DNA of 64,000 bases from Rheinheimera baltica DSM 14885 (GCF_000425345.1 NZ_AUDG01000001.1:1-64000); one strand, 5' to 3'. Counted from the stretch's first letter, positions 9,111 to 19,404 are shown. Made by a program: numbers and translations. The notes: generated by a model not told the origin, from the letters alone.

Positions 9111-9821
9111 CTACTCCTTTTTAAAAAAACCTTCCGTTGTGGCAGGCGCTTTGCGCTGCTCTGACAAATGCGGGTTAGGATTTAACATAGCCTTGTACAC
9201 AGCACCCTGGCGCGACAACAACAGCACTTCATTGCCCTGAGTAAACTCTTGCGCAGCATCATCCGGTTCCAGCTGGACATAATGGCTGTAGCCGTGTTGA
9301 TCTCGCACCTTAGCTTCAGCCGGATAGCCTAGCCGTGCTGTACCCAGTGTTATAACAGCAATACGGCCAAGAAGACTATCTTCTGTGACGGCGGTGGTTT
9401 CATCCCGCGGCATAATGCCTTGCAATACTCCACCGCCCAGGCGCACTAGAGGCAAACTGAGTAACAGCACTATTGGTACCGCCAGCCAGCCCGGGGCCAA
9501 TACCTCCAGCACGCTGTGCAACACGCCCTGCAGCAGCAACCCCAGTAAACCAAAACACAGTAAAAACACCACCAGCAACATCAACAGCGGAACTTCACCT
9601 ACACGCAGCCAGCCGAGAAAGCGGCTTAAAGCGGTATCGCTGTCAATCTGGCCAACTTCTGCATGCGGGCTAAGCTCCGACTCGGGCAGCAAGCTTTCCA
9701 GCGCTGATGACACGCCAGCACCAAATAAGGCAGCAACCCCTTCCAGTACGGCTATCATCAGCATCAGTACCAATGCGATACTAAAGGCCATATTCTCACT
9801 GGCCAACATCAGACTAAACAC
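9111..9821 (-). CDS. yqiJ: YqiJ-like membrane protein with C-terminal OB-fold
   Basis: A 236-residue protein with three hydrophobic segments (near residues 12-34, 77-99 and 112-132) followed by a soluble part of about 90 residues containing LLGRIAVITLGTARLGYPAE, typical of the OB-fold (NfeD-like) tail of YqiJ proteins. The start is GTG at 9821: a Shine-Dalgarno AGG lies 9 bp upstream, and the GTG overlaps the TAG of the PspA gene by one base. An ATG at 9809 is an alternative. NfeD/YqiJ proteins are usually cotranscribed with flotillins and are thought to partner them in the inner membrane. Confidence 0.82.
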   Translation of the reverse strand: MFSLMLASENMAFSIALVLMLMIAVLEGVAALFGAGVSSALESLLPESELSPHAEVGQIDSDTALSRFLGWLRVGEVPLLMLLVVFLLCFGLLGLLLQGVLHSVLEVLAPGWLAVPIVLLLSLPLVRLGGGVLQGIMPRDETTAVTEDSLLGRIAVITLGTARLGYPAEAKVRDQHGYSHYVQLEPDDAAQEFTQGNEVLLLSRQGAVYKAMLNPNPHLSEQRKAPATTEGFFKKE

Positions 9822-10489
9822 TAACTTTTGCCTGCTTTAAGCGCAGCCAAACGCTCCGCCACACGATTTTTGCGAGCTAAATCTTCCAGCTCGGCCAGTT
9901 TACCGGCATTACCTAGGCTAGTGTCGCGACCGGCGATACCTGAATTTTTCTCCAATATTCTGCCAAAAGCGTCACTGGCACGGCCAGCCTTATCAGCGGC
10001 ACTATCACCGCGCTGTGTCACTGCTGATGTAGCCTGCGATTTCGCCTGCTGAGCTTGCACAAAGGCGCGTAACTCAGCCTGCATTTCACGCTTTTTCGCC
10101 TGCAACGCCTGCACAAAGCTTTCAAGCTCTTTTTCACGCGCAGCGCCATCACTAATTGCCGCTTCCAAAACAGGAATTCTCGCCTCAATATCCATCTGCT
10201 CTGCGATACCAGCTTCAGCTAAATCATCACGGCCATTGGATACGGCAACCTCTAATTGGCTTGCCAGCGCTTCATAACGACTGTTTTCTTCCATCAGTTT
10301 TTTACTGGCCAAATGTTTTTGTGCTACTTGCTGGCCCAGTTCGGTGCGGGTATCTGCGATGGCCGCATCCAGCTCTCGAATGGCTTGCTCCATCACGGTT
10401 TCTGGCGCACTGTTTTCAACTGCGTCGACCAGTGCATTCACACTACCACTAACTAACCGGGCAACCCGGCGGGTAATACTTTCACTCAT
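9821..10489 (-). CDS. PspA/IM30 family protein
   Basis: A 222-residue, almost wholly helical protein: VNALVDAVENSAPETVMEQAIRELD near the N-terminus followed by long heptad-rich coils, which fits the PspA/IM30 (ESCRT-III-like) family that binds and stabilises stressed inner membranes. It starts ATG overlapping the upstream gene's TGA (ATGA), implying translational coupling. Neighbouring flotillin and YqiJ genes place it among the non-enterobacterial PspA systems rather than the classical pspABC operon; no pspB, pspC or pspF is seen nearby. Confidence 0.85.
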   Translation of the reverse strand: MSESITRRVARLVSGSVNALVDAVENSAPETVMEQAIRELDAAIADTRTELGQQVAQKHLASKKLMEENSRYEALASQLEVAVSNGRDDLAEAGIAEQMDIEARIPVLEAAISDGAAREKELESFVQALQAKKREMQAELRAFVQAQQAKSQATSAVTQRGDSAADKAGRASDAFGRILEKNSGIAGRDTSLGNAGKLAELEDLARKNRVAERLAALKAGKS

Positions 10490-10995
10490 AATAACTCTCC
10501 TTGCTTAGCGACTTTATAATCAATAACCAGCTGTGCCAATGCAAACAAGGATTGCGTCAACTCAGTAGTATTTTGTCGTTGTTCAGTCACGGCCAGAGGC
10601 AGCAACAGTTCATTTATACGTAATATTTTTTGCGTTACGTTACATTCTGCTTGTTGCAGCTCTCGCACATTTAGCTGTGTACAACGCGCTGATAGCGTTT
10701 GCAAAGTCGCCAGTAAATCGGGCAAAGCATCAATTACTCGCAGTACCGGCTCTGAATGCTGGTTGAGTTGCTGCTGTCTAATTAACAACTGCCTCTTGAT
10801 TTGCCCCATCCATTCCTGCATTTGTGCCAAATTTTTACCATAGTCTGCATGGCTACCATGTCGACGTCGTGTTTCAGCAAGCAAGGCACGTAACTTGTCT
10901 GATGGTGTATGAGCACCATCGTATTCCAGCGTACTGATAAATTCAGCGTCTTCTACACTGATTCGTGCGCTAAAAGGTACCGTTTTGCTGGCCAT
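10486..10995 (-). CDS. Small helical protein, first gene of the PspA-flotillin operon
   Basis: A 169-residue protein that I do not recognise by name. Residues 1-50 (MASKTVPFSARISVEDAEF onward, then SDKLRALLAETRRRHG) resemble a ribbon-helix-helix fold; the remainder is predicted coiled coil. The ATG at 10995 is preferred over the ATG at 11007 because GGAG lies 6 bp upstream of it. Its position at the head of the operon suggests a regulator or partner of the PspA-like protein. A DNA-binding role is inference only. Confidence 0.65.
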   Translation of the reverse strand: MASKTVPFSARISVEDAEFISTLEYDGAHTPSDKLRALLAETRRRHGSHADYGKNLAQMQEWMGQIKRQLLIRQQQLNQHSEPVLRVIDALPDLLATLQTLSARCTQLNVRELQQAECNVTQKILRINELLLPLAVTEQRQNTTELTQSLFALAQLVIDYKVAKQGELL

Positions 10996-11108
10996 TACAT
11001 GCTCCATGCCATTGTGTTCAATTAACCATGATCGTATTCAAATGAATTCAAAAGTAAATATATAAATCATTTTAGTCATAGATTATTAACCATTAATCAC
11101 ACAGAAAT

Positions 11109-11138
11109 AAAAAACCAGAGCTTAAGCTCTGGTTTTTT
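11109..11138 (-). terminator. Intrinsic terminator of the chemoreceptor gene
   Basis: A 15-bp perfect inverted repeat (AAAAAACCAGAGCTT and complement) located 25 bp downstream of the chemoreceptor stop on the minus strand and followed by a T-rich tract. The sequence is symmetrical, so it could also block readthrough in the other direction. Confidence 0.82.
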
Positions 11139-11162
11139 ATTTCATTTTACCGCTAAACGCTA

Positions 11163-12782
11163 CTACACCTTAAACTTACCTACTAAGGTATTTAGCTGTA
11201 TTGCTAAGCGCGACAATTCTGTTGCGCTGGCCGTAGTTTGGCTTGAACCATCAGCAGTTTGTGCGGCTAAATCGCTTATGGTAACAATATTGCGGTCAAT
11301 TTCCCGCGCCACTTTCGACTGCTCTTCTGCCGCACCCGCAATAACGTGATTCTGATCACTGATCGCCATAATATTTTCGGTAATCAGCTCCAGTGCATCA
11401 GCCGCCGATTTCGCCACACTTTGTGCGTTGTCAGCATTACCACTAATTAACTGCATAGCCCCAACAGCTTCTTTGGCTGACGCCTGCACCTGCTGAATCA
11501 TTTGCTCTATTTCACCGGTAGAGGTTTGTGTGCGATGCGCCAAACTGCGCACTTCGTCTGCTACTACCGCAAAGCCACGCCCGGCTTCACCGGCCCGGGC
11601 CGCTTCAATGGCCGCATTCAGTGCCAACAAGTTAGTTTGCTCAGCTACGCTGCGAATAACCTCCAACACCTGATTAATCGACGATACCTTGTCTGCCAAG
11701 GTATTAATAACGCCAGTACTCTGGCGCACATCAGCATTCATTTTTTCAATAACTTTACTGGTTTGCGATACTTTCTGCGTACCATCTTTGGCCAAACTGG
11801 CTGATTGCGAAGATGCTTCTGACGTTTTTAATGCCGTACCCGCAACTTCGTCTACAGCAGAGCTCATTTCTGTAATGGCTGTTGCGGCCTGCTGTACTTC
11901 ATCATTTTGCAATTGTAATGCTTTGGCAGATTCGTCTGTAACCACATTAAGCTGTTCTGCAGCAGAGGCTAATTGGCTAGACGAACTTGAAATATGGCTG
12001 ATGGCATCGCGTAATTTCTTCTGCATTTGCACCAACGCAGTAGATAACTGTGTTAGTTCATCATTGCCTTCAGTGGTTAGTGGTTGGGTAAGATCGCCAT
12101 CGGCAATATATTGTGCCGACATTACAGCTTGGGAAAGTGGCTGGCTGATGCTACGGGCAATAACCGTCGCGATAAGCAGTGCAATTACAACGGCAATAAC
12201 AATCAATACAATAACCGCAAGTTTTGCCGAGCTGTATGTCGCTATAGATTCGGTGCGCGCATCTGCAGCAGCCTTGTTATTTAGATCGCTCAGCTCCAAC
12301 AAGTAGCTTGTCATCTGTGCACTAATAGGGTTAATTTTATCCAGCAAATCTGTTGCAGCACCCACTTCGTCGGCCTGCAAAAGCTTAATAGCCTCTTCTT
12401 GCAGCTGATAGTACTCTAGCTTCTTCGACGTAAATTGCTCAAATAGCTTACGTTCAGCATCAAGCAAAATAGTGTCGGCATATACTTCGGCACTGCTATC
12501 AAGCTGCTTCCTCAAATCATCAATTTGCTGAATTGTTGGCCCTTCCTGAGTAATATCCAATGTCAGCAGTAAACGCAGTGTCAGCACCCGGATACGCGTA
12601 ATACTGAGGTTAACATCCCCCAATTTACTGATGGCAGGTAACAGGTTGCCTTCAATTAAATCTGCCCGCTGCCTGATTTCTGACATACTCTGCAGACTGA
12701 ACAAGCCGGTGGCTGCCAATAGCAGCGCCAAAGCACCAAATGCCAGCAACAAACGTTTTTGGATTGAAATCAGCCTTAACAT
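11163..12782 (-). CDS. Methyl-accepting chemotaxis protein
   Basis: A 539-residue chemoreceptor. TM1 is at about residues 10-30, then a periplasmic helical bundle (four-helix-bundle MCP type, about 35-185), TM2 (about 188-210), a HAMP segment ([11 protein letters not shown] onward) and a long signalling coil. The conserved tip reads [19 protein letters not shown] and [14 protein letters not shown], which binds CheA/CheW. There is no C-terminal CheR-docking pentapeptide; the protein ends LVGKFKV. It is a single-gene unit, with an intrinsic terminator downstream. Ligand unknown. Confidence 0.93.
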   Translation of the reverse strand: MLRLISIQKRLLLAFGALALLLAATGLFSLQSMSEIRQRADLIEGNLLPAISKLGDVNLSITRIRVLTLRLLLTLDITQEGPTIQQIDDLRKQLDSSAEVYADTILLDAERKLFEQFTSKKLEYYQLQEEAIKLLQADEVGAATDLLDKINPISAQMTSYLLELSDLNNKAAADARTESIATYSSAKLAVIVLIVIAVVIALLIATVIARSISQPLSQAVMSAQYIADGDLTQPLTTEGNDELTQLSTALVQMQKKLRDAISHISSSSSQLASAAEQLNVVTDESAKALQLQNDEVQQAATAITEMSSAVDEVAGTALKTSEASSQSASLAKDGTQKVSQTSKVIEKMNADVRQSTGVINTLADKVSSINQVLEVIRSVAEQTNLLALNAAIEAARAGEAGRGFAVVADEVRSLAHRTQTSTGEIEQMIQQVQASAKEAVGAMQLISGNADNAQSVAKSAADALELITENIMAISDQNHVIAGAAEEQSKVAREIDRNIVTISDLAAQTADGSSQTTASATELSRLAIQLNTLVGKFKV

Positions 12783-12956
12783 TCTATCTCCTCAACAGCC
12801 TAAAAGCCTTGGTAGTTATACAGCGTCACTTCTAATGGACCACGATACAACAGCTAACGTGTGGCAACAAATAAAAATCTTTATTCAACTTTAGCTAGAG
12901 CTGCTCTAACCTGCCAGTTTTACTACGTTTTTCTTTAATTAAAGTTTGCCGTGAAT

Positions 12957-12979
12957 AAAAAAGGCCGCATTAGCGGCCT
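12957..12979 (-). terminator. Intrinsic terminator of pckA
   Basis: Stem AGGCCGC / GCGGCCT with loop ATTA, followed on the minus strand by TTTTT. It lies 20 bp after the pckA stop codon. Confidence 0.85.
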
Positions 12980-12998
12980 GTTTCATTCATGGCAAAGA

Positions 12999-14600
12999 CT
13001 ACAGCTGAGGGCCAGCTGCGACTAATGCCTTACCTTCGTCATTGTCCGTAAACTTAACAAAATTGTCGACGAAGCGTTTTGCCAGATCTTGTGCTTTAAC
13101 ATCCCAATCTGTCAGATTTGCATAAGTATTTCGCGGGTCTAATATCGACACATCGTCTACACCGTTCAAGGCTGATGGCATTGCCAGGTTAAAGTATGGC
13201 AACTGTACAAATTCAGCATTCTCAATGCTGCCATCTAAAATGGCATCAATAATAGCGCGGGTTGCTTTAATAGAAATACGTTTACCTGTGCCGTTCCAAC
13301 CGGTGTTCACCAAATAGGCTTCTGCACCCGAGGCTTCCATACGCTTGCCAAGTACTTCAGCATACTTAGTTGGGTGCAAACTTAAGAACGCAGCACCAAA
13401 ACAGCTGGAAAAGGTCGGGGTAGGTTCGGTAATACCACGCTCTGTGCCTGCTAACTTTGCAGTAAAACCTGACAGAAAATGATATTTAGCCTGTTCTTTG
13501 GTTAACTTTGATACCGGCGGCAATACACCAAACGCATCAGCCGTTAAGAAGATCACCTTTTTAGCATGACCCGCTTTAGATACAGGCGTAACAATGTTAT
13601 CGATGTGATAAATTGGGTATGACACACGGGTGTTTTCGGTTTTAGACCCATCATTGAAGTCAATTTCACCATCTGCCAGCACCGTCACATTTTCCAGCAA
13701 TGCATCTTTGCGAATTGCCTGATAAATATCGGGTTCATTTTCTTCAGACAGATTAATGGTTTTCGCGTAGCAACCACCTTCAAAGTTAAACACCCCGTCG
13801 TCATCCCAGCCGTGTTCATCATCACCAATTAACTGACGCTTTGGATCGGTCGATAAAGTGGTTTTACCGGTACCCGACAAACCAAAGAATACAGCGACAT
13901 CGCCCGCTTCACCAACGTTGGCTGAACAGTGCATAGACGCAATACCCTGCAGTGGTAAAAAGTAGTTCATCATTGAGAACATACCTTTTTTCATCTCACC
14001 GCCATACCAGGTACCACCAATTAACTGAATACGCTCGGTGAGGTTAAATGCAACGAAGTTTTCTGAATTTAAACCATGTTGTTGCCAATTGGTATTGGTA
14101 CACTTGGCGCCGTTCATTACGATGAAATCAGGTTGGTAAGTTTCCAGCTCTGCATCCGTTGGGCGAATAAACATGTTTTTAACGAAATGCGCCTGCCAGG
14201 CTACTTCAGTAATAAAACGCACCGCCAGCCGGCTATCAGCGTTGGCACCGCAGTATGTGTCAACAACAAACAAACGTTTACCTGAAAGCTGCTGTGTTAC
14301 CAAGGCTTTAAGGTCTACCCAAACTTCTGGCGTAATGGCTTTGTTGTCGTTTTTACCTTGATCAGACCACCACACGGTGTCGCGGGTAGTGTCATCGCGG
14401 ACAATATATTTGTCTTTCGGCGAGCGGCCAGTAAAGATACCGGTATCGACTGAAACCGCGCCCAGTTTGGTCAGTTTGCCTTGTTCATAACCTTGTAAAT
14501 CAGCACGGGTTTCTTCCGCAAACAACTGATCATACGAAGGGTTATAAATAATTTCCGTGACATCTGTGATGCCGTATTGGCTCAGATCCAGATCGGACAT
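12999..14600 (-). CDS. pckA: Phosphoenolpyruvate carboxykinase (ATP)
   Basis: A 533-residue enzyme converting oxaloacetate and ATP to phosphoenolpyruvate, CO2 and ADP, the entry step of gluconeogenesis. The ATP-binding P-loop is [13 protein letters not shown]; the signature [12 protein letters not shown] near the N-terminus, [20 protein letters not shown] and the substrate segment [15 protein letters not shown] are all present. Length fits the E. coli enzyme (540). It is transcribed alone with its own terminator; the 252-bp region upstream (14601-14852) holds its promoter and no gene. In E. coli pckA also lies near hslO and nudE, so this is conserved neighbourhood. Confidence 0.97.
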   Translation of the reverse strand: MSDLDLSQYGITDVTEIIYNPSYDQLFAEETRADLQGYEQGKLTKLGAVSVDTGIFTGRSPKDKYIVRDDTTRDTVWWSDQGKNDNKAITPEVWVDLKALVTQQLSGKRLFVVDTYCGANADSRLAVRFITEVAWQAHFVKNMFIRPTDAELETYQPDFIVMNGAKCTNTNWQQHGLNSENFVAFNLTERIQLIGGTWYGGEMKKGMFSMMNYFLPLQGIASMHCSANVGEAGDVAVFFGLSGTGKTTLSTDPKRQLIGDDEHGWDDDGVFNFEGGCYAKTINLSEENEPDIYQAIRKDALLENVTVLADGEIDFNDGSKTENTRVSYPIYHIDNIVTPVSKAGHAKKVIFLTADAFGVLPPVSKLTKEQAKYHFLSGFTAKLAGTERGITEPTPTFSSCFGAAFLSLHPTKYAEVLGKRMEASGAEAYLVNTGWNGTGKRISIKATRAIIDAILDGSIENAEFVQLPYFNLAMPSALNGVDDVSILDPRNTYANLTDWDVKAQDLAKRFVDNFVKFTDNDEGKALVAAGPQL

Positions 14601-14841
14601 GATGTAACTCCTAAGGGTACTGTAGGTAAGGGTGCAGTCTCTGGCGGACTTAATTTCATGGTGTTTTTTTCAGAATTTTTTGTTTTTCTGCGCAAAAACC
14701 CGGCGTCATGATAGCTTTTTTTCTCGCTAAAAGATAGTTAGCGATTTGCCTGATTTGGCTAAAAACCGCGTCAGCTCTGGCATCTGGCAACGCTATGCAG
14801 TTTTTTTAGATAGTTATGCTTATTTTGTTGCCGTAGCTAAA

Positions 14842-14866
14842 ACCTTTCAATGCTAGGCTGAAAGGT
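14842..14866 (-). terminator. Probable terminator at the end of cysQ
   Basis: Stem ACCTTTCA / TGAAAGGT separated by 9 bases, followed on the minus strand by TTTT. The cysQ stop codon sits inside the loop. It has a short T-tract, so it may be moderate in strength. Confidence 0.6.
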
Positions 14867-15683
14867 CACGCTCTGTTGGTCGTGATTTTACTAAATCGGA
14901 CCAAGGAATGCTGGCCTTACCCATTACCATAAAGTCCGGGTTGGCTAAGGTGGTGCGTTGATTATAGCTAAGCGCGGTAAATTCGCTGTCTAAAATTTTG
15001 CCACCTGCTTCTTCTACAATCACATGTACGGCGCCGGTATCCCATTCGCCGGTTGGTCCTAAACGCAAGTAGCAATCTGCTTTGCCTTCGGCAACCAGAC
15101 AACTTTTTAAGGAGCAACTGCCCAGCGCAATGTATTCCACCTTCTCAGCGTGCTGCATTAAATCGATAATGGGTTGCAAGGGTTGGCGACGGCTTATGGC
15201 TATTTTTAAAATATTACCTGCCTGATGCGTATTTACATGGATGCGGTTAATCAGGTTATGCTGCTGTTTAAAAGCGCCATTACCGCGACTGGCGTAATAC
15301 ATTACATCTTCTTTGGGCCAATAAATTACCCCCAGTGCAGGCCAGCCCCGCTCAACTAAGGCAATACTTACCGCAAAGTCACCACTTCTGGCAACAAACT
15401 CCTGCGTACCATCCATGGGGTCAATTAACCAGTACCGCGGCCAGTTTTGACGTTGCGCCAGCGGCACTTGATAAGACTCTTCTGAAATGATCGGGATATC
15501 GGCAGCAATTGTCGACAGTCTGTCGATAATTATACTGTTAGCTGCAAGATCGGCGCTGGTTACCGGGCTAGCATCGGATTTCTGCTGTTGCTGAAAATCT
15601 CCGGTTTGATACAGTCGCCATAACTCTGCTCCAGCCTCACGGGCCGCCAATTTGACAGGGTCAAGCAGTCTGCTTAAAAACAT
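14853..15683 (-). CDS. cysQ: 3'(2'),5'-bisphosphate nucleotidase CysQ
   Basis: A 276-residue member of the inositol-monophosphatase superfamily. It carries the metal-binding signature DPMDGTQEF and the second signature WDTGAVHVIVEEAG, with an SEES-type acidic patch (ISEESYQVPL). CysQ removes the 3'-phosphate of PAP or PAPS, relieving inhibition by products of sulfur assimilation. Its first 23 bases overlap the 3' end of nudE, so the two are cotranscribed. Length is a little above the E. coli protein (246) owing to the N- and C-termini. Confidence 0.92.
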   Translation of the reverse strand: MFLSRLLDPVKLAAREAGAELWRLYQTGDFQQQQKSDASPVTSADLAANSIIIDRLSTIAADIPIISEESYQVPLAQRQNWPRYWLIDPMDGTQEFVARSGDFAVSIALVERGWPALGVIYWPKEDVMYYASRGNGAFKQQHNLINRIHVNTHQAGNILKIAISRRQPLQPIIDLMQHAEKVEYIALGSCSLKSCLVAEGKADCYLRLGPTGEWDTGAVHVIVEEAGGKILDSEFTALSYNQRTTLANPDFMVMGKASIPWSDLVKSRPTERDLSA

Positions 15684-16260
15684 CTGGGTTCGCTTCCAAA
15701 TATTGCTGCGCTAAAAACAGGGCGGCGACACTTCTGGCCTCAGTAAAATCTTCCTGCTGTAACAGAGACTGACTTTGCTGACGCGACCAGCGTACAAGCT
15801 CAAGCGGTTCCGGCTCGTCGCCTGCCAAGCTTTCTGCATATAAATCAAGGGCCAGAACTATATGCATTGTAGCATTAAAATAGCCTGGAGCTAACGCCAG
15901 TGATTTAAGTTGTATAAATCGACGCGCACCAAAGCCAATTTCTTCTTTTAATTCTCGGTTAGCGGCAGCAATAGCATCTTCACCCGGATCAATTAAGCCT
16001 TTGGGGAAACCTAATTGATAATCATGGGTGCCAGCGCAGTATTCACGCACTAAGTAAAAATGCTCTTCATCCGGGCAAGCGATAATCATCACAGCACCAC
16101 GGCCTCCACCACGCATGCGTTCATAGGTTCGCTGTACCCCATTACTGAACTGCAATTCCAGTTGTTCTATTTTAAACAGACGACTTTGTGCCACGATGTC
16201 AGCACTTAATATTTCCGGCTTTTGCTTGTTGTTAGGTTTATCATCCTGCCGCTGCGTCAT
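15661..16260 (-). CDS. nudE: ADP compounds hydrolase NudE
   Basis: A 199-residue Nudix hydrolase. The complete Nudix box is present: G-x5-E-x7-REL-x-EE-x-G, read as GLIDPGE followed by RELKEEIGFG. The core RLFKIEQLELQFSNGVQRTY matches NudE, which cleaves ADP-ribose, NADH and ApnA. The ATG at 16260 is preferred: AGG lies 7 bp upstream and similarity to E. coli NudE begins shortly after it; an upstream ATG would add eight residues. It is divergent from yrfG with a 59-bp gap, as in other gammaproteobacteria. Confidence 0.93.
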   Translation of the reverse strand: MTQRQDDKPNNKQKPEILSADIVAQSRLFKIEQLELQFSNGVQRTYERMRGGGRGAVMIIACPDEEHFYLVREYCAGTHDYQLGFPKGLIDPGEDAIAAANRELKEEIGFGARRFIQLKSLALAPGYFNATMHIVLALDLYAESLAGDEPEPLELVRWSRQQSQSLLQQEDFTEARSVAALFLAQQYLEANPDVFKQTA

Positions 16261-16319
16261 GCTGCTACCTCTGATACAATCCAAGACTGTTACTATAAAA
16301 CGATTAACAGGAAAAACCT

Positions 16320-17000
16320 ATGCTGAACTGGGCTGAAATTGATACTGTGCTACTGGATATGGACGGTACTTTACTGGACTTGCACTTTGATAATTATTTT
16401 TGGCTACAGCATTTACCAAAGCGCTGGGCCGAAATTAGCGGTATTAGTATTAATGAAGCACAGACGCAGTTAAAAGCAGAATACGCCGAATTGACCGGCA
16501 AGCTGGAATGGTATTGTCTGGATTATTGGGGTAAACGTTTACTGCTACCCATTACTGAATTAAAACGTGAAGTAATGCATAAAATTGCCATGCGCGCAGA
16601 CGTTCCTGATTTTCTTACCGCTTTAAAACAAAGTGGCCGGCAAATAGTACTTGTCACCAATGCCCACCCAGACAGCTTGTCTTTAAAAATTGAACGTACC
16701 GAACTTGCCAACTACATCGACACGTTAATTTCAACCCACGAATTTGGTGTAACCAAAGAAAACCAGGATTTGTGGAAAAAGCTACAGCAGCGGCTCGGAT
16801 TTAACGCTGAACGCACGCTTTTTGTCGATGACAGCTTGCCTATATTAACTGCAGCACAGGATTACGGCATTAAACACTTACTGGCTGTAGCAAACCCGGA
16901 CAGCCAGCAATTAAGCCGGCAAATCACCGAGTTTCCAGCGATTACCGACTACAGTGTACTACTGGATGATATACGCAAAGCGAACCATTTAGCCGATTAA
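16320..17000 (+). CDS. yrfG: GMP/IMP nucleotidase YrfG (HAD family)
   Basis: A 226-residue HAD phosphatase. Motif I is DMDGTLLDL (residues 13-21, nucleophile Asp13), motif II VTNAH, and motif IV FVDDSLPIL. YrfG dephosphorylates GMP and IMP. It lies between nudE and the gsp operon and its last codons overlap the end of gspN by 4 bp in a convergent arrangement. Confidence 0.9.
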   Translation: MLNWAEIDTVLLDMDGTLLDLHFDNYFWLQHLPKRWAEISGISINEAQTQLKAEYAELTGKLEWYCLDYWGKRLLLPITELKREVMHKIAMRADVPDFLTALKQSGRQIVLVTNAHPDSLSLKIERTELANYIDTLISTHEFGVTKENQDLWKKLQQRLGFNAERTLFVDDSLPILTAAQDYGIKHLLAVANPDSQQLSRQITEFPAITDYSVLLDDIRKANHLAD

Positions 17001-17740
17001 AGTTTAATCGCGTAACGGCCCTGCTCATCAGGCCTGCCAAGGAATTGCATCGCCTGATGTACTTCTTTTGGCATGCTGGCATCTGGTTTCAATGTGCCGT
17101 TCACCAAAAGCTGCTCAGCGTTAATCACGGCTTTGATATCTAAACCCAGTAAATTGTTGCCATCCGTTGTCAAGGTAACGGTGCCATTATCACAACTTAA
17201 CTGGGCAAATAGACTTTGCAGCTCAAGCCAGGTTGCGGTTGGGGTTTGTAATCGGGCGTTTTGCCAGCTTGCGCTGCCAGCCAACTGCTGACACCAGGGT
17301 TGGCCTTGACTAAAGCGCTCTACATCCAGCACCAGTTCACCTGTTGCATCTACCGGTAAAGGCAGCGACAGCATAGGGAGAATTTGACTAACGGGTAATT
17401 TTAACAAGGTACTTTGTAACCCCATGCCGCCAATACCATAACTGGCTTTGCCTTTTAAATACGGCTGAGTTGCATTTTGCACACTGCCACTGAGTACATC
17501 AAATTGAAATTTACCGGTGAATAATTGCCAGCCATTCAACTGCCAACTTAGTGTGTCAAACTGCAATTGCTCGTAACGCACGCCAGCAACATTGCCTTGC
17601 CACAAAGTACCTGAAACACTACCCAGCTGCAGCTGGGGTGGCAAGGTAGCCAGCTTTAACCACCAGCTGGCAGGTGTTAGCAACAGGCTAAACAGCAAAT
17701 AGCTCACAACTCCGATAATAATAAGTTTTAACTTTGACAT
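16997..17740 (-). CDS. gspN: Type II secretion system protein GspN
   Basis: A 247-residue inner-membrane protein with one N-terminal membrane helix (residues 4-24) and a periplasmic domain of the GspN type (TPASWWLKLATLPPQLQLGSV, SGTLWQGNVAGVRY). GspN is an accessory part of the general secretion pathway in some systems. It is the last gene of the gspC-N operon, 9 bp after gspM; its end overlaps convergent yrfG by 4 bp. Confidence 0.88.
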   Translation of the reverse strand: MSKLKLIIIGVVSYLLFSLLLTPASWWLKLATLPPQLQLGSVSGTLWQGNVAGVRYEQLQFDTLSWQLNGWQLFTGKFQFDVLSGSVQNATQPYLKGKASYGIGGMGLQSTLLKLPVSQILPMLSLPLPVDATGELVLDVERFSQGQPWCQQLAGSASWQNARLQTPTATWLELQSLFAQLSCDNGTVTLTTDGNNLLGLDIKAVINAEQLLVNGTLKPDASMPKEVHQAMQFLGRPDEQGRYAIKL

Positions 17741-17749
17741 ACCGCCTGC

Positions 17750-18220
17750 TTACTCCACTACCATACGACGCACCCGCACGATGCCTGGATCATCTGCCGT
17801 TGCTATATCTAGATTCTGCAATTTCACACCATGCTGATACTGTAACGCATGTAACCAGCCCAACAACTGGTCAAAGCGCATGTCGTCCAGCACCAAGGTT
17901 AGCTGTTCATTCTGCGGCTGCATCCGGCTTACATTTATACCAAAATTACGCGCACTGGTGCTTACCACCTGAGACAAACTTCCACTGCGCTGTATTGTTG
18001 CACTACCAGCAGCCTGTAACTGAGGTAACGCCTGCTGCAGCTGGCTAAGCTGGCGCTGTGCGAGCTGGACGTTCTGCTGCTGTGTCACTTTTGACTGATG
18101 CAACGGCTGCCAAATCAACCAATAAAACATACCAATAGTCACCACCGCTGCGGCTATGGCAACCAACTGTTGCTCACGCTGCTGTAAACCGGACCACCAG
18201 CTTATAATTTGTTGTTTCAT
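17750..18220 (-). CDS. gspM: Type II secretion system protein GspM
   Basis: A 156-residue bitopic protein: WWSGLQQREQQLVAIAAAVV leads into an inner-membrane helix (about 18-38), followed by a coiled-coil and a small ferredoxin-like periplasmic domain. GspM partners GspL in the inner-membrane platform. It overlaps gspL by 4 bp, consistent with coupled translation. Confidence 0.9.
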   Translation of the reverse strand: MKQQIISWWSGLQQREQQLVAIAAAVVTIGMFYWLIWQPLHQSKVTQQQNVQLAQRQLSQLQQALPQLQAAGSATIQRSGSLSQVVSTSARNFGINVSRMQPQNEQLTLVLDDMRFDQLLGWLHALQYQHGVKLQNLDIATADDPGIVRVRRMVVE

Positions 18221-19404
18221 ACTTTGCCCCGCATAGCGACACTACCCTGCACTTTGCCGCCATCATTACTAAGCGCACCCTGGTCAACGCTAAACCCAGC
18301 GGATTCCAACGCGTTTTTCAGTTTTTCAAAACTTTGAAAGCCATCGGCCTTAGCCTGAAAGCGCAATTCTGAACGCTTGCCATCATAGCGCAAGCTTTCC
18401 AGACTGACGTCAGGTACTGTCGCTAGCTGTTGTTGTAAGCTTTGTAACAACAGCAAAAACCCCTGCTCATCATCGCCACCTGCCGCTGCCAGTTTCTGTT
18501 GCAATTGCAGCTTTAAATTGACAATACGCTCATTAGGAAATGCTTGCTGATATACCGCTAAACTTTGCTGTTGCAAGGCGTCACTTTGTTTACTCAGTTG
18601 CCAGTTGCCTAATCCAAGCTGTAACAAATATACGCCAAAACATACACCCGCTATTGCCGCTGTGCTACGCAACATTTGCGTTTGTGTACTAACCTGACGT
18701 TTAGGTTTGTACTCACCTTGTAGCATGTTGAAATCATTGTGTGGTAGTTGGCTGGACAGCAGTGCCAAGGGTAATTCAGGCTCTGCCAACTGATGGCTTT
18801 GAATCAGCTCTTCTGGCCAAGGGCTGTAACTGGTTAGTACCGGCAGCGCGGCGAGCTGTAAATAATCACCCCACCAACTGGCTTCAATGGCGGATACCTG
18901 CCAGCTACTTTGTTTAATCAACCACTGGTCTTGCAATTGAATACAGGCTGGCAGCTGCTGTTCTGGTAACAATAAGGCGTCAGGTATCATGCGGCTAACG
19001 CTAAAACCTGCGTCCTTTAACCATGTCAGCCAGTTTTCCAGGCGTTGCTGCTGGCATACTGCAACCTGCTGACGGTAATGCCCATCGTGCAATTCAACCT
19101 TACCCAAGGCCAAAAACAAATGCTCAATGTCTTCAGCCTGATCTTCCTCGAGCATATAGGGTAATGCCTGCAGCAGTTGCCGGTTTGGCTTAGCGGGCAA
19201 ATTAACCAACTTCAACACAACGTCGGACGCCGGCACCAAGGCGACAACCGGCCGCTTACCCAGCCTATCAGCAAGCTCAGCCAACTGCTCAGCGCCTGAC
19301 AACTCGCCACTGGCGATGATTTCCTGATTATGGCTGGCCCACACTAGCCAGCTAATACTTTGCTCTGCCCGGCTACCTAACCGGATCACCAATTGTTCAC
19401 TCAC
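18217..19404 (-). CDS. gspL: Type II secretion system protein GspL
   Basis: A 395-residue protein with a cytoplasmic actin-like N-terminal domain (VVALVPASDVVLKLVNLPAK, ALPYMLEEDQAEDIEHLF) that binds the ATPase GspE, one membrane helix near residues 250-268, and a periplasmic coiled-coil plus ferredoxin-like domain. The start codon is GTG, overlapping the gspK stop by 4 bp. Confidence 0.93.
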   Translation of the reverse strand: MSEQLVIRLGSRAEQSISWLVWASHNQEIIASGELSGAEQLAELADRLGKRPVVALVPASDVVLKLVNLPAKPNRQLLQALPYMLEEDQAEDIEHLFLALGKVELHDGHYRQQVAVCQQQRLENWLTWLKDAGFSVSRMIPDALLLPEQQLPACIQLQDQWLIKQSSWQVSAIEASWWGDYLQLAALPVLTSYSPWPEELIQSHQLAEPELPLALLSSQLPHNDFNMLQGEYKPKRQVSTQTQMLRSTAAIAGVCFGVYLLQLGLGNWQLSKQSDALQQQSLAVYQQAFPNERIVNLKLQLQQKLAAAGGDDEQGFLLLLQSLQQQLATVPDVSLESLRYDGKRSELRFQAKADGFQSFEKLKNALESAGFSVDQGALSNDGGKVQGSVAMRGKV

